From Tritrichomonas foetus (taxonomy: Eukaryota > Parabasalia > Tritrichomonadida > Tritrichomonadidae), in assembly GCA_001839685.1 (NCBI GenBank), contig MLAK01001159.1, positions 1 through 30,059 on the forward strand: DNA of 30,059 nt, in the 5' to 3' direction. The notes under the pieces are model-generated. The model worked only from the letters and a program-made list of their open reading frames with translations. It was not told the origin of the DNA and ran no database searches. Below are positions 7,029 through 16,227 of this stretch, one piece after another (within the stretch, counting starts at the first letter, position 1; every line of letters starts with the position of its first letter). The translations under genes and the position numbers were made by a program.

Positions 7029-8459
7029 ATGATTCCAGATGATGGACTAAAATCCATTGATCTCAATGAAACAGTTAACTCTGAACCAAAACATACTGTC
7101 ATATTTAATAAACCAAATAATGACCATGAAAAAGAATTTTATTTTTTAATTAACCAAACTAAAGTTTATCAAATATCTCTTGAAAACCTCAAAAGCCCAC
7201 AACACATTCATGTGATCATGGGACTCGCTTCCTTAATTAATTTGTTACATTTTTCAAATGATGATGCTTTGCTTCAAGAATTAACGCAAGCTGATTTTCT
7301 TGCATTTTTATGGACAAAAATTACCAGTGATTTGGTTCATCCTAGTGAAAGGAAATTTGCTCTTTTATTTATTCGAGACTTGATGGAAAAATGTCCACCA
7401 TTAATTGAAAACTTCATTCAAAGTAATAATCATCAATTTTTAATCAATATATTACCAGATTATAGTGCGAGCAAAGTGTTAAAGATTTGTATTCTCAATT
7501 CTGAGAGTCTCAGAGCTTTCCTAATTGAATCACAATTTATAAAATTTGTTTTATCGCAATTAAAAGCAAAAAAAGTGAAACAATTATGTTATTTTCGTTC
7601 TTCGAATTACGAAAATAATTATTTAAGACTATTATTGGCATTACAGCCTTATGTATATTTTGATGAAAAAGATAAAAGAAGCTTTTTACTTGCTTTTAAA
7701 AGAAACTTTTCTTCTAAAACTCCGGATACAAGGTATGCACAACATAAATACATTAAATTTTTACTTTTATCGAATGATATTGAATTTGTTCATGCTTTTA
7801 TATCCATGAATATGATTGAATTTTTAATGAAAAATTTTTTCGTCCCTGCTTTTACACTTGAACGATGTAATGTGATTCAATACTTTTCCAAGATTGCATC
7901 GATTTCGGAAAAACACGCCTCATATTTTTTAACTCTCCCAATTGAAGATTTTCTTGTTATATGTTTAAATACTGTTGAAAAGGTTAGTTCAGTAGTGCTG
8001 GATTTTATCTTTCATATTTGCAAAGCATCGTATCAAATTTGTAATGAACTAATGACAGAGAATTTATTTAATAATATCGTTTTTAATTTTGGAATGTCAA
8101 ATTATGAATTAAAATTGAAAACTTACCATTTTTTTGTATTCTTATTAGTCACGTATCCCGATGCACCTTTTATTGGCTACTTTAATGAATCAACAATAGA
8201 AAAATTTTTATTATTTGGTGATGAATGCCTCGAAGGTGAAACTCACCGAGCCATTATTGTGAAAATGTTGGCCATTTTACTTACACAGAGTGAAGCTGTT
8301 TTTAATAAAAATTTAATCGTCGCTGTAAAAGCACATGTTCTTTTAAGTGACTTTCATGAGATTCTAGAAAAAGCAATGAATGTTAATGAAGATGATGAAC
8401 GCTTCATGGAATCTGCTAATTTGCTTTTAGATGAGATCGAAAAGCTTCAATGTGAATAA
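7029..8459 (+). CDS. armadillo-like helical-repeat protein (ARM-2)
   Basis: This 476-aa protein is almost wholly helical and Leu/Phe/Ile-rich, without catalytic motifs. It parallels ARM-1: VLKICILNSESLRAFLIE corresponds to IFKECILRRPDVRNYLLQ of ARM-1. Both also end in a short acidic region followed by a leucine-rich helix (NEDDERFMESANLLLDEIEK here). It is probably an ARM/HEAT solenoid that binds other proteins. The start is ATG 7029; a TTG six codons upstream is in frame but unlikely. No canonical initiator is seen (TCAAT overlaps the ATG). It lies upstream of SWS1 on the same strand, 190 bp apart, with no evidence of co-transcription. The coding call is firm; the function is unknown. Confidence 0.8.
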   Translation: MIPDDGLKSIDLNETVNSEPKHTVIFNKPNNDHEKEFYFLINQTKVYQISLENLKSPQHIHVIMGLASLINLLHFSNDDALLQELTQADFLAFLWTKITSDLVHPSERKFALLFIRDLMEKCPPLIENFIQSNNHQFLINILPDYSASKVLKICILNSESLRAFLIESQFIKFVLSQLKAKKVKQLCYFRSSNYENNYLRLLLALQPYVYFDEKDKRSFLLAFKRNFSSKTPDTRYAQHKYIKFLLLSNDIEFVHAFISMNMIEFLMKNFFVPAFTLERCNVIQYFSKIASISEKHASYFLTLPIEDFLVICLNTVEKVSSVVLDFIFHICKASYQICNELMTENLFNNIVFNFGMSNYELKLKTYHFFVFLLVTYPDAPFIGYFNESTIEKFLLFGDECLEGETHRAIIVKMLAILLTQSEAVFNKNLIVAVKAHVLLSDFHEILEKAMNVNEDDERFMESANLLLDEIEKLQCE

Positions 8460-8635
8460 GCCTACTCTATTTAGTCCAAATAAGGCACTTAAAAACAACC
8501 GAATCATCGACAAAAACAACGATGATGATTGGGACAAATAATAATAGAAAAAGTTTGAATGACAACATTTCAAATGATATCAATTTCACCTAATTTAACC
8601 ATGAATTCTACATGTTTGTTTGATTAAAGGGAAGT

Positions 8636-8644
8636 TCACTCATT
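8636..8644 (+). promoter_or_regulatory. tandem initiator elements of the SWS1 gene
   Basis: TCACT (8636-8640) and TCATT (8640-8644) overlap by one base. They place transcription starts at A8638 or A8642, giving 12- or 8-nt leaders before ATG 8650. They support that ATG rather than the TTG at 8620. Confidence 0.6.
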
Positions 8645-8649
8645 GGGAA

Positions 8650-9105
8650 ATGGATGCTGGAGAGTGCGGATTCATAGATTTAATGAAAAAAGTTGAAGAA
8701 GAAGGATTTACACATGAAGTGCAAATGTTTCTTAGCGTATTATTGCCGAAATCGCTTGTGACAAGCGCTATGAATCTTCTATATCAAGAAGCAACCATCA
8801 AATGCTTTATCGCAAAGACATCAAGAAGAGTTTATTGGACAGTATTATCGAAGAGTCATAATTACGTTGTTTTCTCAGATCAAAATACTAAATTTTGCTC
8901 GTGCTTAGCCTTTTCGAATTATGTCATCAAAAAAGGACAATTTCCATTCTGCAAACACGTTCTCACGGTTTTGATATGTGAGGCCTTGCGCAAGAAAGGC
9001 GAAACATCGCAATTTTCAGTTGAAGAAATTGATGATGATATATTCAAAACAAATTTAGCCGTTGTAACTTTCAACAGTAATTTCAAAGCCACAAACAAGA
9101 AGTGA
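8650..9105 (+). CDS. SWS1: SWIM zinc-finger protein, SWS1/ZSWIM7 family
   Basis: This 151-aa protein matches SWS1/ZSWIM7 (yeast Shu2), which pairs with a RAD51-paralogue-like partner to promote homologous recombination. The SWIM motif CxC...CxH is complete: C83-S-C85 and C101-K-H103. There are 15 residues between C85 and C101, the same spacing as in animal ZSWIM7. The preceding SRRVYWTVLSKSHNYVV matches the GRRVYQVLGSS-type strand pair before the SWIM motif. The N-terminal helical part (10-45) is also as expected, and length is close to the family's 140 aa. The start is ATG 8650, where the conserved region begins and with initiators 8-12 nt upstream. The stop is TGA. Family identity is strong; presence of the partner cannot be judged here. 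Confidence 0.88.
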   Translation: MDAGECGFIDLMKKVEEEGFTHEVQMFLSVLLPKSLVTSAMNLLYQEATIKCFIAKTSRRVYWTVLSKSHNYVVFSDQNTKFCSCLAFSNYVIKKGQFPFCKHVLTVLICEALRKKGETSQFSVEEIDDDIFKTNLAVVTFNSNFKATNKK

Positions 9106-9293
9106 TATTCATTTTTATGACTCACCTTCGTCATATTTTCAATTGGCAAAATGAAAAATTTGCAAATTTTATGTTTACTTTTCAATAGTAATATGTCCCA
9201 ACAAATAGAATTTATGACTATATAACTGATGAAAAAGTTAAACGAACTGGCCTTGTTATTCAAAAAGTTTACATGATCGATACGTTTAACAAA

Positions 9294-9298
9294 TCACT
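9294..9298 (+). promoter_or_regulatory. initiator element (TCACT) of ARM-3
   Basis: TCACT matches the trichomonad initiator exactly. With A9296 as +1 the leader before the ATG at 9301 is 5 nt. The gene starts with two consecutive ATGs (9301 and 9304), so either could be used. Confidence 0.55.
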
Positions 9299-9300
9299 GC

Positions 9301-10920
9301 ATGATGAATGAAAACGCACTCGATCTGGTTAACTCATTCGATAACTTCTTCAAAAACACAGATAGAAACGATTACTTTTCAGAACGTCGAACAGATCGTG
9401 TTGTTAGAACTGTAGTCAACCAACAAAATGAAAATGAATTATTGAATGCAATGATTTCTGCAAATCTTTCAGATGAAAACTTTACAGAAATAATTTGTCA
9501 ACGTCTTCATTCATTCTACTCAAAAAACTCGATCGTTAATTATATCGCAATAAATGATATCATCAAACACATTATCACACTCATCCTTGGTGGTGATCAA
9601 CCATCAGTACGCTATGGATTAAAATGCTTTATCGCAATTTTCTGCCAGCCAACATATCCGTTTGATAAATTTTCTCATATTGCAGAAACCATGCTTGTTG
9701 AAGTCAAAGAGTTGATTCGAAGTAGCGACCAAATAATTATTCAATATACTTTACATATAATGGCCAGCATATCCAGTTCATCCAAAAGCTTGGCTTGCTT
9801 GATAGCTAAGCATGTCGATTTGCATCTTCTAGCAAACATTTCATCTAACACAGATATATGCGAAGATGCCAGAATGAAGGCACTCTGCATTCTAGGAAAT
9901 TTATGCTTTTCCATTACTCTAACACCACCTTTCGTTGAACTCATTTGTGGTATTGCTGCCCAAATTCTTCCATCAGCACAATCAGAAAAACTCATACAGG
10001 CAACACTCTATTGTTGCGCTATCATTGTCAAACGATCATCTGTTTCACAACATCCACAGTTTCAAAAACATAAGCATCTTCAGCAAACTATACAAAAAAC
10101 ATCATCATGCAATCCTTCTTCTTTGCCAACCAGTCATTTTTTGAATTCTTCATTTTGTATTTCACCCTTTAATTTTGAATCAACTTTGTGTAAAAGTGAA
10201 TCCAAGTTGGGTGGGAATAATGATACAATAATAAAAACAAACATAAATCACAATATAATTGAAGGAATCACCACAAACAATTTTTGGTTATCTTTATTTA
10301 TCCAATACAATTTGTTTCCGCATTTTAATACAATTTTAGTCAATTCGCACTCAGCACATTCCAGACTATACATTTTGAGTCTTACAAAGTATCTCTACCA
10401 AGATCCCAGAAATTACGATAAAATTGACATGAATTCCGTTTTCACTTTAATGAACCACCAAATTTCCGCCATTCAAGCAACAGCCATCAAATGCGTTAAC
10501 CACTGCATAAAATTCAATCCAGACATGGCTCAAACCTTCCTCGAGAATTCTTTGGTTTCAATCATGGCATCTGTTTTTTCTACTGGAACAAGACGTGGCA
10601 AAATTCAAATGGTTAAACTTATTCATACTTTGTTTTTAATTTTACCGAATGAAATGGTGGAAGTGATTCTTGTCAATAATTTTGTTTCTTATTTTCTTGA
10701 TTTCCTTCAAATTGTATCTGAAGAATCAAAGAAAGAAATTCTGTGGATTTTAATTGAAATAAATAGAATTTTGAATTTGAAGCAGAATGATTCAATGAAA
10801 ACCTTAAAACCCATCATAGAAGAATGTGTTTCTTCTGATTTTTTGTATGAATTGGCTGATGATGAAAATTCAGAGATATCCAATCTTGCCAATGTTCTAT
10901 TTTCCGAAATAGATTTGTAA
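9301..10920 (+). CDS. armadillo-like helical-repeat protein with Ser/Asn-rich insert (ARM-3)
   Basis: This 539-aa helical-repeat protein is similar in layout to ARM-1 and ARM-2. An N-terminal part carries basic residues (FSERRTDRVVRTVV, about 27-40), followed by ARM-like helix pairs (YGLKCFIAIFC, YTLHIMASISSSS, ALCILGNLCFSI). It ends with LADDENSEISNLANVLFSEI, close to the ARM-1 end (LAGDENEEIQKVAISILDLL). Residues about 250-325 form a Ser/Asn/His-rich, probably disordered insert not seen in the other two. No splice signals flank it that I can identify, and it stays in frame. Some features recall importin-alpha/beta-catenin folds, but no binding-groove Trp/Asn ladder is evident. The coding call is firm; the function is unknown. 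Confidence 0.82.
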   Translation: MMNENALDLVNSFDNFFKNTDRNDYFSERRTDRVVRTVVNQQNENELLNAMISANLSDENFTEIICQRLHSFYSKNSIVNYIAINDIIKHIITLILGGDQPSVRYGLKCFIAIFCQPTYPFDKFSHIAETMLVEVKELIRSSDQIIIQYTLHIMASISSSSKSLACLIAKHVDLHLLANISSNTDICEDARMKALCILGNLCFSITLTPPFVELICGIAAQILPSAQSEKLIQATLYCCAIIVKRSSVSQHPQFQKHKHLQQTIQKTSSCNPSSLPTSHFLNSSFCISPFNFESTLCKSESKLGGNNDTIIKTNINHNIIEGITTNNFWLSLFIQYNLFPHFNTILVNSHSAHSRLYILSLTKYLYQDPRNYDKIDMNSVFTLMNHQISAIQATAIKCVNHCIKFNPDMAQTFLENSLVSIMASVFSTGTRRGKIQMVKLIHTLFLILPNEMVEVILVNNFVSYFLDFLQIVSEESKKEILWILIEINRILNLKQNDSMKTLKPIIEECVSSDFLYELADDENSEISNLANVLFSEIDL

Positions 10921-11480
10921 TTAAATCGTATATTATTTTTTATATTTTCACTCATCATTTTTTCTATAATACTCTTTCTTCATATGAAAATTGTAAAATC
11001 GATAGTTTTCATCTTAAAATTATGGTTTGATAGTCTTTTTGACTTGAGGTTTCGTGAAAGAGTAAACAAATAAATCATTCTTTTTTTGGTTTTCTCTTGA
11101 AGTATATAGTAGTCTTCAATGAAATCAAAATTGATATCATTTCTTCAATGATACAGTTCTGATACAATCAGCCCTATTCTTTTGTTGATGTACTAAGTCA
11201 AAGGGTACCCTTCTACTACAGGTCATTAATTAAGAAGTGACATTATTGGCATTTATCAAACCATGAATGAAATAATCAGTAGCTTTTATAAATCAAGATT
11301 CATGATTATCTTCAGGGAATGTTAACCTCATGTTTGGAGAGTCAAGCGATTGAAAGTTAGGAAAATTATGGCACTGTGCGACTTTTTTCTTTATTCACTG
11401 AAACATTGGTTTTTTATAATTTTGGTATATTTTAGGCTATCCTTCATCTACTATCGCAATTATCTCTGGGTTTTAATTCT
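10921..11480. other. intergenic, nothing recognised
   Basis: AT-rich DNA without an open frame I can support. A 63-codon frame at 11350-11541 starts at a non-ATG codon and partly overlaps the decayed ankyrin gene in another frame; I reject it. Confidence 0.5.
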
Positions 11481-12116
11481 AGAAACCAAAATCCCCCATG
11501 AAATACTCAACATTATTATATATATCAAGTGTTGTGATTAAAATTCTGAGTGAACTGATAGCAAACCAATCACATGAAAAGAATCTTAATTTGATAGAGA
11601 ATGATGAAAATAATGATGAAATTACCCAAAAATAATTAACCCGTGTTATACGAGAGGATGATGAAGAATCATTTGTAAGTGTAATTACAAAAGCTCCTGA
11701 TTTTCTTTTATACACTAATATTAAGTCATTTTTGGAAATTGATAAAAAATTGTGGAATCGGTCTTTTAGAAATTATACATCTTCTTGAACAAGAATATTT
11801 TCTTGCTTTTGGATCAATAAACATATTTCATTATCTTTAATTTAAATAGTAATAATGACACAAAACCCTTTGAAATAATGCATTATTTATTGGTGGGAAT
11901 AATGAAATTATGCATCTTCTTGAACAAACATCATATTTTAAAATGGATGAAAATCGCTTCAATATCTCCCCTTAAATAGCATTGTTCTGATGTTAGGGAT
12001 TTTATTTTAAATTCACTCCAGTATTCATCTTCATCTTTTGATACAATCATGAAACAATTTGATCAAACATTTAACTTTTGTTTCCAATATGACCACTCAC
12101 AATCCAAAATTAAAAG

Positions 12117-12148
<32 letters not shown>

Positions 12149-12890
12149 GATGATGAGGAAATTTGAAAAAGTATCGGTAAATATTGGACATTACAATCTG
12201 ATTTATATTTGTGTTTGAACATGAATTTTTCATTCCTTCGCCTGATTTTGATTTGTGATGGATAAATGATATTTTCGATGAATAATTATAGTTAGTTCAT
12301 CCAACAAGTGGAATTATTGGCTAAAATTTGTAGTACTATTCTCCATATCGCATTACAAAAAGGAAATTTCGAATTGGTAAAAAGCTTATTCAACCCAACT
12401 TATATTGATGAGAATTCACAAAATTGCATTAAAATTCTTGTTCAATAAATGGGATTGATCTTTGTATTGAAAATAATCCACTTCTGGCTACATGCTATCA
12501 AGGTCATTTCAAGATTGTAGATTTACTATTTAATAATCCATTGTATTTTTTATTATTATTACTCAAAATTCACATTAACAATTATACCATGGCTTTTGAT
12601 CTGGATATTAGAAATAGCATACATTTTACTCCAATAACCGAGGATTGATGTCAATACAGTTGACAACATTTATGGCCTTTACTCATTGTTTTTCTTTTCA
12701 CATTTTGAAAATCATATATAATGTTTCATAATACACCTTTTCATTCAGCATGTCAAAGGCGCCATGTAAATATCGTCCAGCTTTTAATAAAAGAAATCAA
12801 CATTGATAATAATGCGAGAAATTTTATTAAATTACAGCTTTCATGGCTACAGTTTGTATTCGAATAATCAATACCATTCGAACTTCTGAG
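11481..12890 (+). pseudogene. decayed ankyrin / DUF3447-type gene
   Basis: Pieces of one ankyrin protein of the trichomonad DUF3447 type follow each other in the right order but in different frames and with stops. They are: YSTLLYISSVVIKILSELIA, then after a TAA RVIREDDEESFVSVITKAPD (from about 11643); ALFIGGNNEIMHLLEQ (about 11880-11930); TILHIALQKGNFELVKSLF (from 12335); NPLLATCYQGHFKIVDLLF (from about 12477); and NTPFHSACQRRHVNIVQLLI (from about 12730), then ITAFMATVC in another frame. A 29-nt A run interrupts it at 12117-12145. DUF3447/ankyrin proteins form large families in trichomonads, so this is probably a dead family member. No continuous frame can be drawn. Confidence 0.8.
12117..12145 (+). 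repeat. A29 homopolymer
   Basis: An uninterrupted run of 29 A lies inside the decayed ankyrin gene, directly after AAAAG. Its length equals the A run at 26301-26329, so both may reflect a limit of read length or assembly. Confidence 0.9.
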
Positions 12891-13140
12891 GATATTATAA
12901 TAAATAATAAAAATAAAAAGGATAGTGGGTATAAAAAAAATTTAAAAAACATGTAGAAAACATTCTTGAATGAAATTATCAAACATTATCAAAATCAGTT
13001 CGTGAATGAATCAAAATTAAGTTCGGAACTAATTGTTCTCATGTTTTATTTTCATTGAATTCGCTTAGGAAAATGAAAATAAAATGAAACAGAGCATGAC
13101 GAAATGTTCCAAATGAAATCGAAAAGATAAGTAAGAAATA
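12891..13140. other. intergenic, nothing recognised
   Basis: AT-rich spacer between the decayed ankyrin gene and the 3' end of the minus-strand kinase gene. No ORF or structured element stands out. Confidence 0.5.
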
Positions 13141-14514
13141 TTAATATCGACTTTTGGCGGAAAGTAATCTTGGGAGATATCTGCTTCCTTGTACATTTGC
13201 AAGATTGATTTCTTTTGATTTCACCCAAGGGTGCTGAAGAGCCTGTGATGATGTGATTCGCTTAGTCTGATCCCATGTTAAACATTTCATTAAAAAGTCA
13301 ATTAAAAGATCATCATTAACATTCATTATTTCCTTCAGACACATTGAACCTGGTTTTCTTTCTACTCTGTCAGCAGCATTTTCTTTTAATTTGAAGTTTT
13401 CATCAAAGAATTCATCGCGCCGTTTACCTTTCTTCACCAGCTCAATTGGCGGCTCACCGAGAAGCTCCGAAATCATATGAAGCTCATCAAGTTCATCATC
13501 ACCTGGGAAAAGCGGTCTACCAATCAACAATTCGATAATAACAAGAGCAGCGCTCCATACGTCCATTGGCGGGCCATAATCAATTCCCAGCATAACCTCA
13601 GGTGCTCTGTAGAATCTACTCTGAATGTATTCATACTTCTGGTGTCCAGCAAAGCACCCTGATCCCCAATCAATGACTTTGATTAAACTCTGGCTGCCTG
13701 GCACCAAAAGCACATTCTCTGGCTTGATGTCGCAATGAACGATTGCGTTTCGATGGGCAGTTTCTAGTCCTTCGTACATTTGGAGTGCATATAAACGAAC
13801 TGAACGAATAGATAATGGTTTGTAGTCATATGATTCACTTAGTTCGAAAAGGTTCATTCCAAGAATTTCAAAAGATATGCATATGTGTGATCGAAATATG
13901 AAAAAGTCTCTTGCTTGGACGATATGCCTCGAATTGTTCTTATTTAAAATGGCCAATATTTGGGCTTCAATTAGACCTTGCTCATGCATTTGTTCAGTGT
14001 TGACAATGACTTTTACAGCAACGGTTTTTTTCGTCTTGTGGTCGAAGCAACGAATGACTTGTCCAAAGGCACCAGCGCCAAAAAGTGCCATAATTTCAAA
14101 ACGGTAGGCTAAATGATTGCCGACAACAAGTAGCATATTATGCGAATCATCATCGAATCCTTGATTGTACTGATTTTCTGGATCCGGCTCGATTTTGTGG
14201 TGCTGCTTCCCAAGGAAGTAAATCTCCGGGAAGTTTACGATTTCTTTCTTCTCAAAAGGAAGTAATAATAATGGATATTTCTGAAGGGCAGTCTGTGGCG
14301 AAATTGGGCCGTTTGGAATAACTGGATTCATGTTGGCTCGTTGTGTGCGTGCTGACTGGGCGGGGCGACGTGCGCGTGGACTCGGATCATTTCGAGGTGC
14401 TGCATACGAGGGAGGGCGCGGCCTCCCTGATGTTGGCTCTTCACGGTCGTATCGGCGGCTACTTGTGGGAGGGTTCGGCGGTGGTTGAACCGGGAAATTC
14501 GGTACCCCGAACAT
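13141..14514 (-). CDS. DYRK-family protein kinase, class II (DYRK2/Pom1-like)
   Basis: This 457-aa protein kinase phosphorylates Ser/Thr and, by family analogy, autophosphorylates an activation-loop tyrosine. The N-terminal 65 residues are Pro/Arg/Ser-rich. A DYRK-homology box precedes the kinase (ALQKYPLLLLPFEKKEIVNF and PEIYFLG, about 76-102; GFDDDSHN, 119-126), which marks class II DYRKs. Kinase elements are the glycine loop GAGAFGQV (146-153), VAVK with K168, E183, HCDIKPEN (260-267), activation-loop YEYIQSRFYRAPE (294-306) with the YxY pair, and DVW. The metal-binding DFG is replaced by DWG (282-284), Asp retained, so activity is still expected. The start ATG has TCATT (14537-14533) 21 nt upstream. 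It lies downstream of the PDI-like gene on the same strand. Confidence 0.93.
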   Translation of the reverse strand: MFGVPNFPVQPPPNPPTSSRRYDREEPTSGRPRPPSYAAPRNDPSPRARRPAQSARTQRANMNPVIPNGPISPQTALQKYPLLLLPFEKKEIVNFPEIYFLGKQHHKIEPDPENQYNQGFDDDSHNMLLVVGNHLAYRFEIMALFGAGAFGQVIRCFDHKTKKTVAVKVIVNTEQMHEQGLIEAQILAILNKNNSRHIVQARDFFIFRSHICISFEILGMNLFELSESYDYKPLSIRSVRLYALQMYEGLETAHRNAIVHCDIKPENVLLVPGSQSLIKVIDWGSGCFAGHQKYEYIQSRFYRAPEVMLGIDYGPPMDVWSAALVIIELLIGRPLFPGDDELDELHMISELLGEPPIELVKKGKRRDEFFDENFKLKENAADRVERKPGSMCLKEIMNVNDDLLIDFLMKCLTWDQTKRITSSQALQHPWVKSKEINLANVQGSRYLPRLLSAKSRY

Positions 14515-14532
14515 GATTTAACTAACGCGAAT

Positions 14533-14537
14533 AATGA
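14533..14537 (-). promoter_or_regulatory. initiator element (TCATT) of the DYRK gene
   Basis: Read on the minus strand, TCATT matches the trichomonad initiator. The +1 A (opposite 14535) is 21 nt before the ATG at 14514. Confidence 0.5.
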
Positions 14538-14981
14538 TTTTTAAATTGAAGGATTAACGTGTGATGAAATGTTATGTAAAAAACTGGACGTTAATCATAT
14601 TTATTCCTCAAAAAATTCAACGAAAAATTATCCGAATGATATTCAAATTGAAACAAAGTAATTCAAAATGAAAGAAATAGTGGTTCAAATAATTTGAATC
14701 AAATTTTATTGTCTCAAAAAATAAACGTGTGAAATTGTTAAATCTTTTTTTGTAGAATAAAGATTAATTTTTTTGCGTATTATTCTGAATATTAAATTTT
14801 CTCTTTATGACTTGAATAATTTTCACAATAGGAAATGAAAATAAAATTTATATAAAGAATCCAATGAATATAAAATCTTTAATGTAGATATATTGTTAAC
14901 TAAGAGGAGAAGTTATATATACTGTCTTTACTTAATTATGATAGTTTTAATATGTATTGAATATTAAATAATAAATTTAAT
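14538..14981. other. intergenic, nothing recognised
   Basis: Very AT-rich spacer between two minus-strand genes. A short palindrome, TTCAAAT/ATTTGAA, is centred on 14691. No gene or RNA is supported. Confidence 0.5.
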
Positions 14982-16037
14982 TTATAATTCTTTTGTGCTT
15001 CTCAGATCATCAATAGAGTGGAATCTTGCGCCACCATCAATTACACGATCAAGGGTAGTTGCAAGAGATTTTATATCATCAATTCGAATTGCTTCGAATC
15101 TTTTATTATGGAAAATCATAATTCCACTTTCGAAACCGTCAATTTGGCACTTTTCGCCACAAGTGAAAAATTGAAGTCGCTTATTATTTGATTTAGCTTC
15201 AGCTACTTCTTGGAATTCTGCTGTTGCTTTTTCACCTTTTTGCAAAACACAATAAATTCCTTTTCCTTGACAAATTTCATCAAATTCAGTTCTTGTATTC
15301 AATTTCCCAACAGTTTCTGATGTTTTTTGGTCGTTTTCTTCATTTTCAGGGCTTTTTTGGTCATCTGTTGATATCAAACTTCGTACGAGTGCGCTTTTGA
15401 GTGAACCAAAACGGATTTTATCATTATAAACCGTCATATTTTCACCATTAATGAAGACAATTGTAGGTACTTTTGATACTCCAAATTTTTTAGTGATTGT
15501 GTCATTATTGCAGAATCCAATTCTTATTTTTGGTGTTCTATCGAAAAATGTTGAACTAATGCCGGCCCAAATTGGAGGAACTTCATTCTTATTTGAAAAA
15601 AGTATGGCTTGCCTTTTATCTTCCGTTTTTTCTTCGAGCCATGATTCATCAACTGTTTCTGCATAATTTGGAATATATCTGGAGACGACGTTAAGCATTG
15701 TTCTGGAATATCTTTCACGTTCGTATCTGGCGACTCCTCCTGGGTAGAAGACGAAAAATGCGGGAATTGCGTATATGCGGAATTGAAAGGCGAGTTCTTG
15801 TTCGTAGTTTGTATCAACATGACCAAATTTGATCATTCCGTTTGCTTCGTTTGCAGCGTCTCTGAATTCTGGATAAGCCATTTGGCAGGCTGGACAATTT
15901 TGACCATGAAACATTACGAAATAAACTGTTCGATTGTTTCGTTCTTCGATTTCATGTTGAAAGTTTGATGATGTGATATCTTTGATAAATGGACCAAATG
16001 TTCCACTGAATCCAAGAGAAATCAGTAAAAACAACAT
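14982..16037 (-). CDS. PDI-like protein, three thioredoxin-fold segments, CPAC active site
   Basis: This 351-aa protein has an N-terminal signal peptide (MLFLLISLGFSGTFG), so it should enter the ER. The first thioredoxin domain (about 16-125) has the redox motif C48-P-A-C51 in place of the usual CGHC. It also has the cis-Pro segment YAIPAFFVFYPGG. A second fold (about 140-220, VSKVPTIVFINGE) and a third (about 245-335, with a CGEKC pair in FFTCGEKCQIDGF) lack a canonical CxxC active site. The architecture resembles ER protein disulfide isomerases of the a-b-b' kind. The C-terminus STKEL resembles a KDEL signal but deviates at the third-from-last position. The TAA runs on to ATTAAA. It is divergent from the PHD gene. 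Confidence 0.85.
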   Translation of the reverse strand: MLFLLISLGFSGTFGPFIKDITSSNFQHEIEERNNRTVYFVMFHGQNCPACQMAYPEFRDAANEANGMIKFGHVDTNYEQELAFQFRIYAIPAFFVFYPGGVARYERERYSRTMLNVVSRYIPNYAETVDESWLEEKTEDKRQAILFSNKNEVPPIWAGISSTFFDRTPKIRIGFCNNDTITKKFGVSKVPTIVFINGENMTVYNDKIRFGSLKSALVRSLISTDDQKSPENEENDQKTSETVGKLNTRTEFDEICQGKGIYCVLQKGEKATAEFQEVAEAKSNNKRLQFFTCGEKCQIDGFESGIMIFHNKRFEAIRIDDIKSLATTLDRVIDGGARFHSIDDLRSTKEL

Positions 16038-16227
16038 TTTGCAAAATTCACATTAAATTTTCACCATAACTGGTCATTCTTTCCTAGTAACTTTTTCTTT
16101 TATTTTCCATAATTCTGATCTATAGAATTTCAAGCAAATTTCTTGTGGAAGGATATTCAAAAAGTTATGATTGCTTGAAAAAGTTTGCAGAAATATTTTC
16201 ATTAAGGTGGAGATTAACTTTCTTTAA
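16038..16227. promoter_or_regulatory. divergent promoter region, PDI-like / PHD-SET gene
   Basis: This 190-bp spacer separates two head-to-head genes. For the plus gene, TCATT at 16199-16203 fits the trichomonad initiator and would give a 27-nt leader before ATG 16228. No good initiator is visible for the minus gene. Confidence 0.4.

Noticed and set aside
11350..11541. 63-codon plus-strand ORF
   Set aside because: Non-ATG start, no protein-like pattern, and it overlaps the decayed ankyrin gene in another frame.
14681..14700. GGTTCAAAT reminiscent of a tRNA T-loop
   Set aside because: It is part of a small AT palindrome; no acceptor or anticodon stems can be folded around it.
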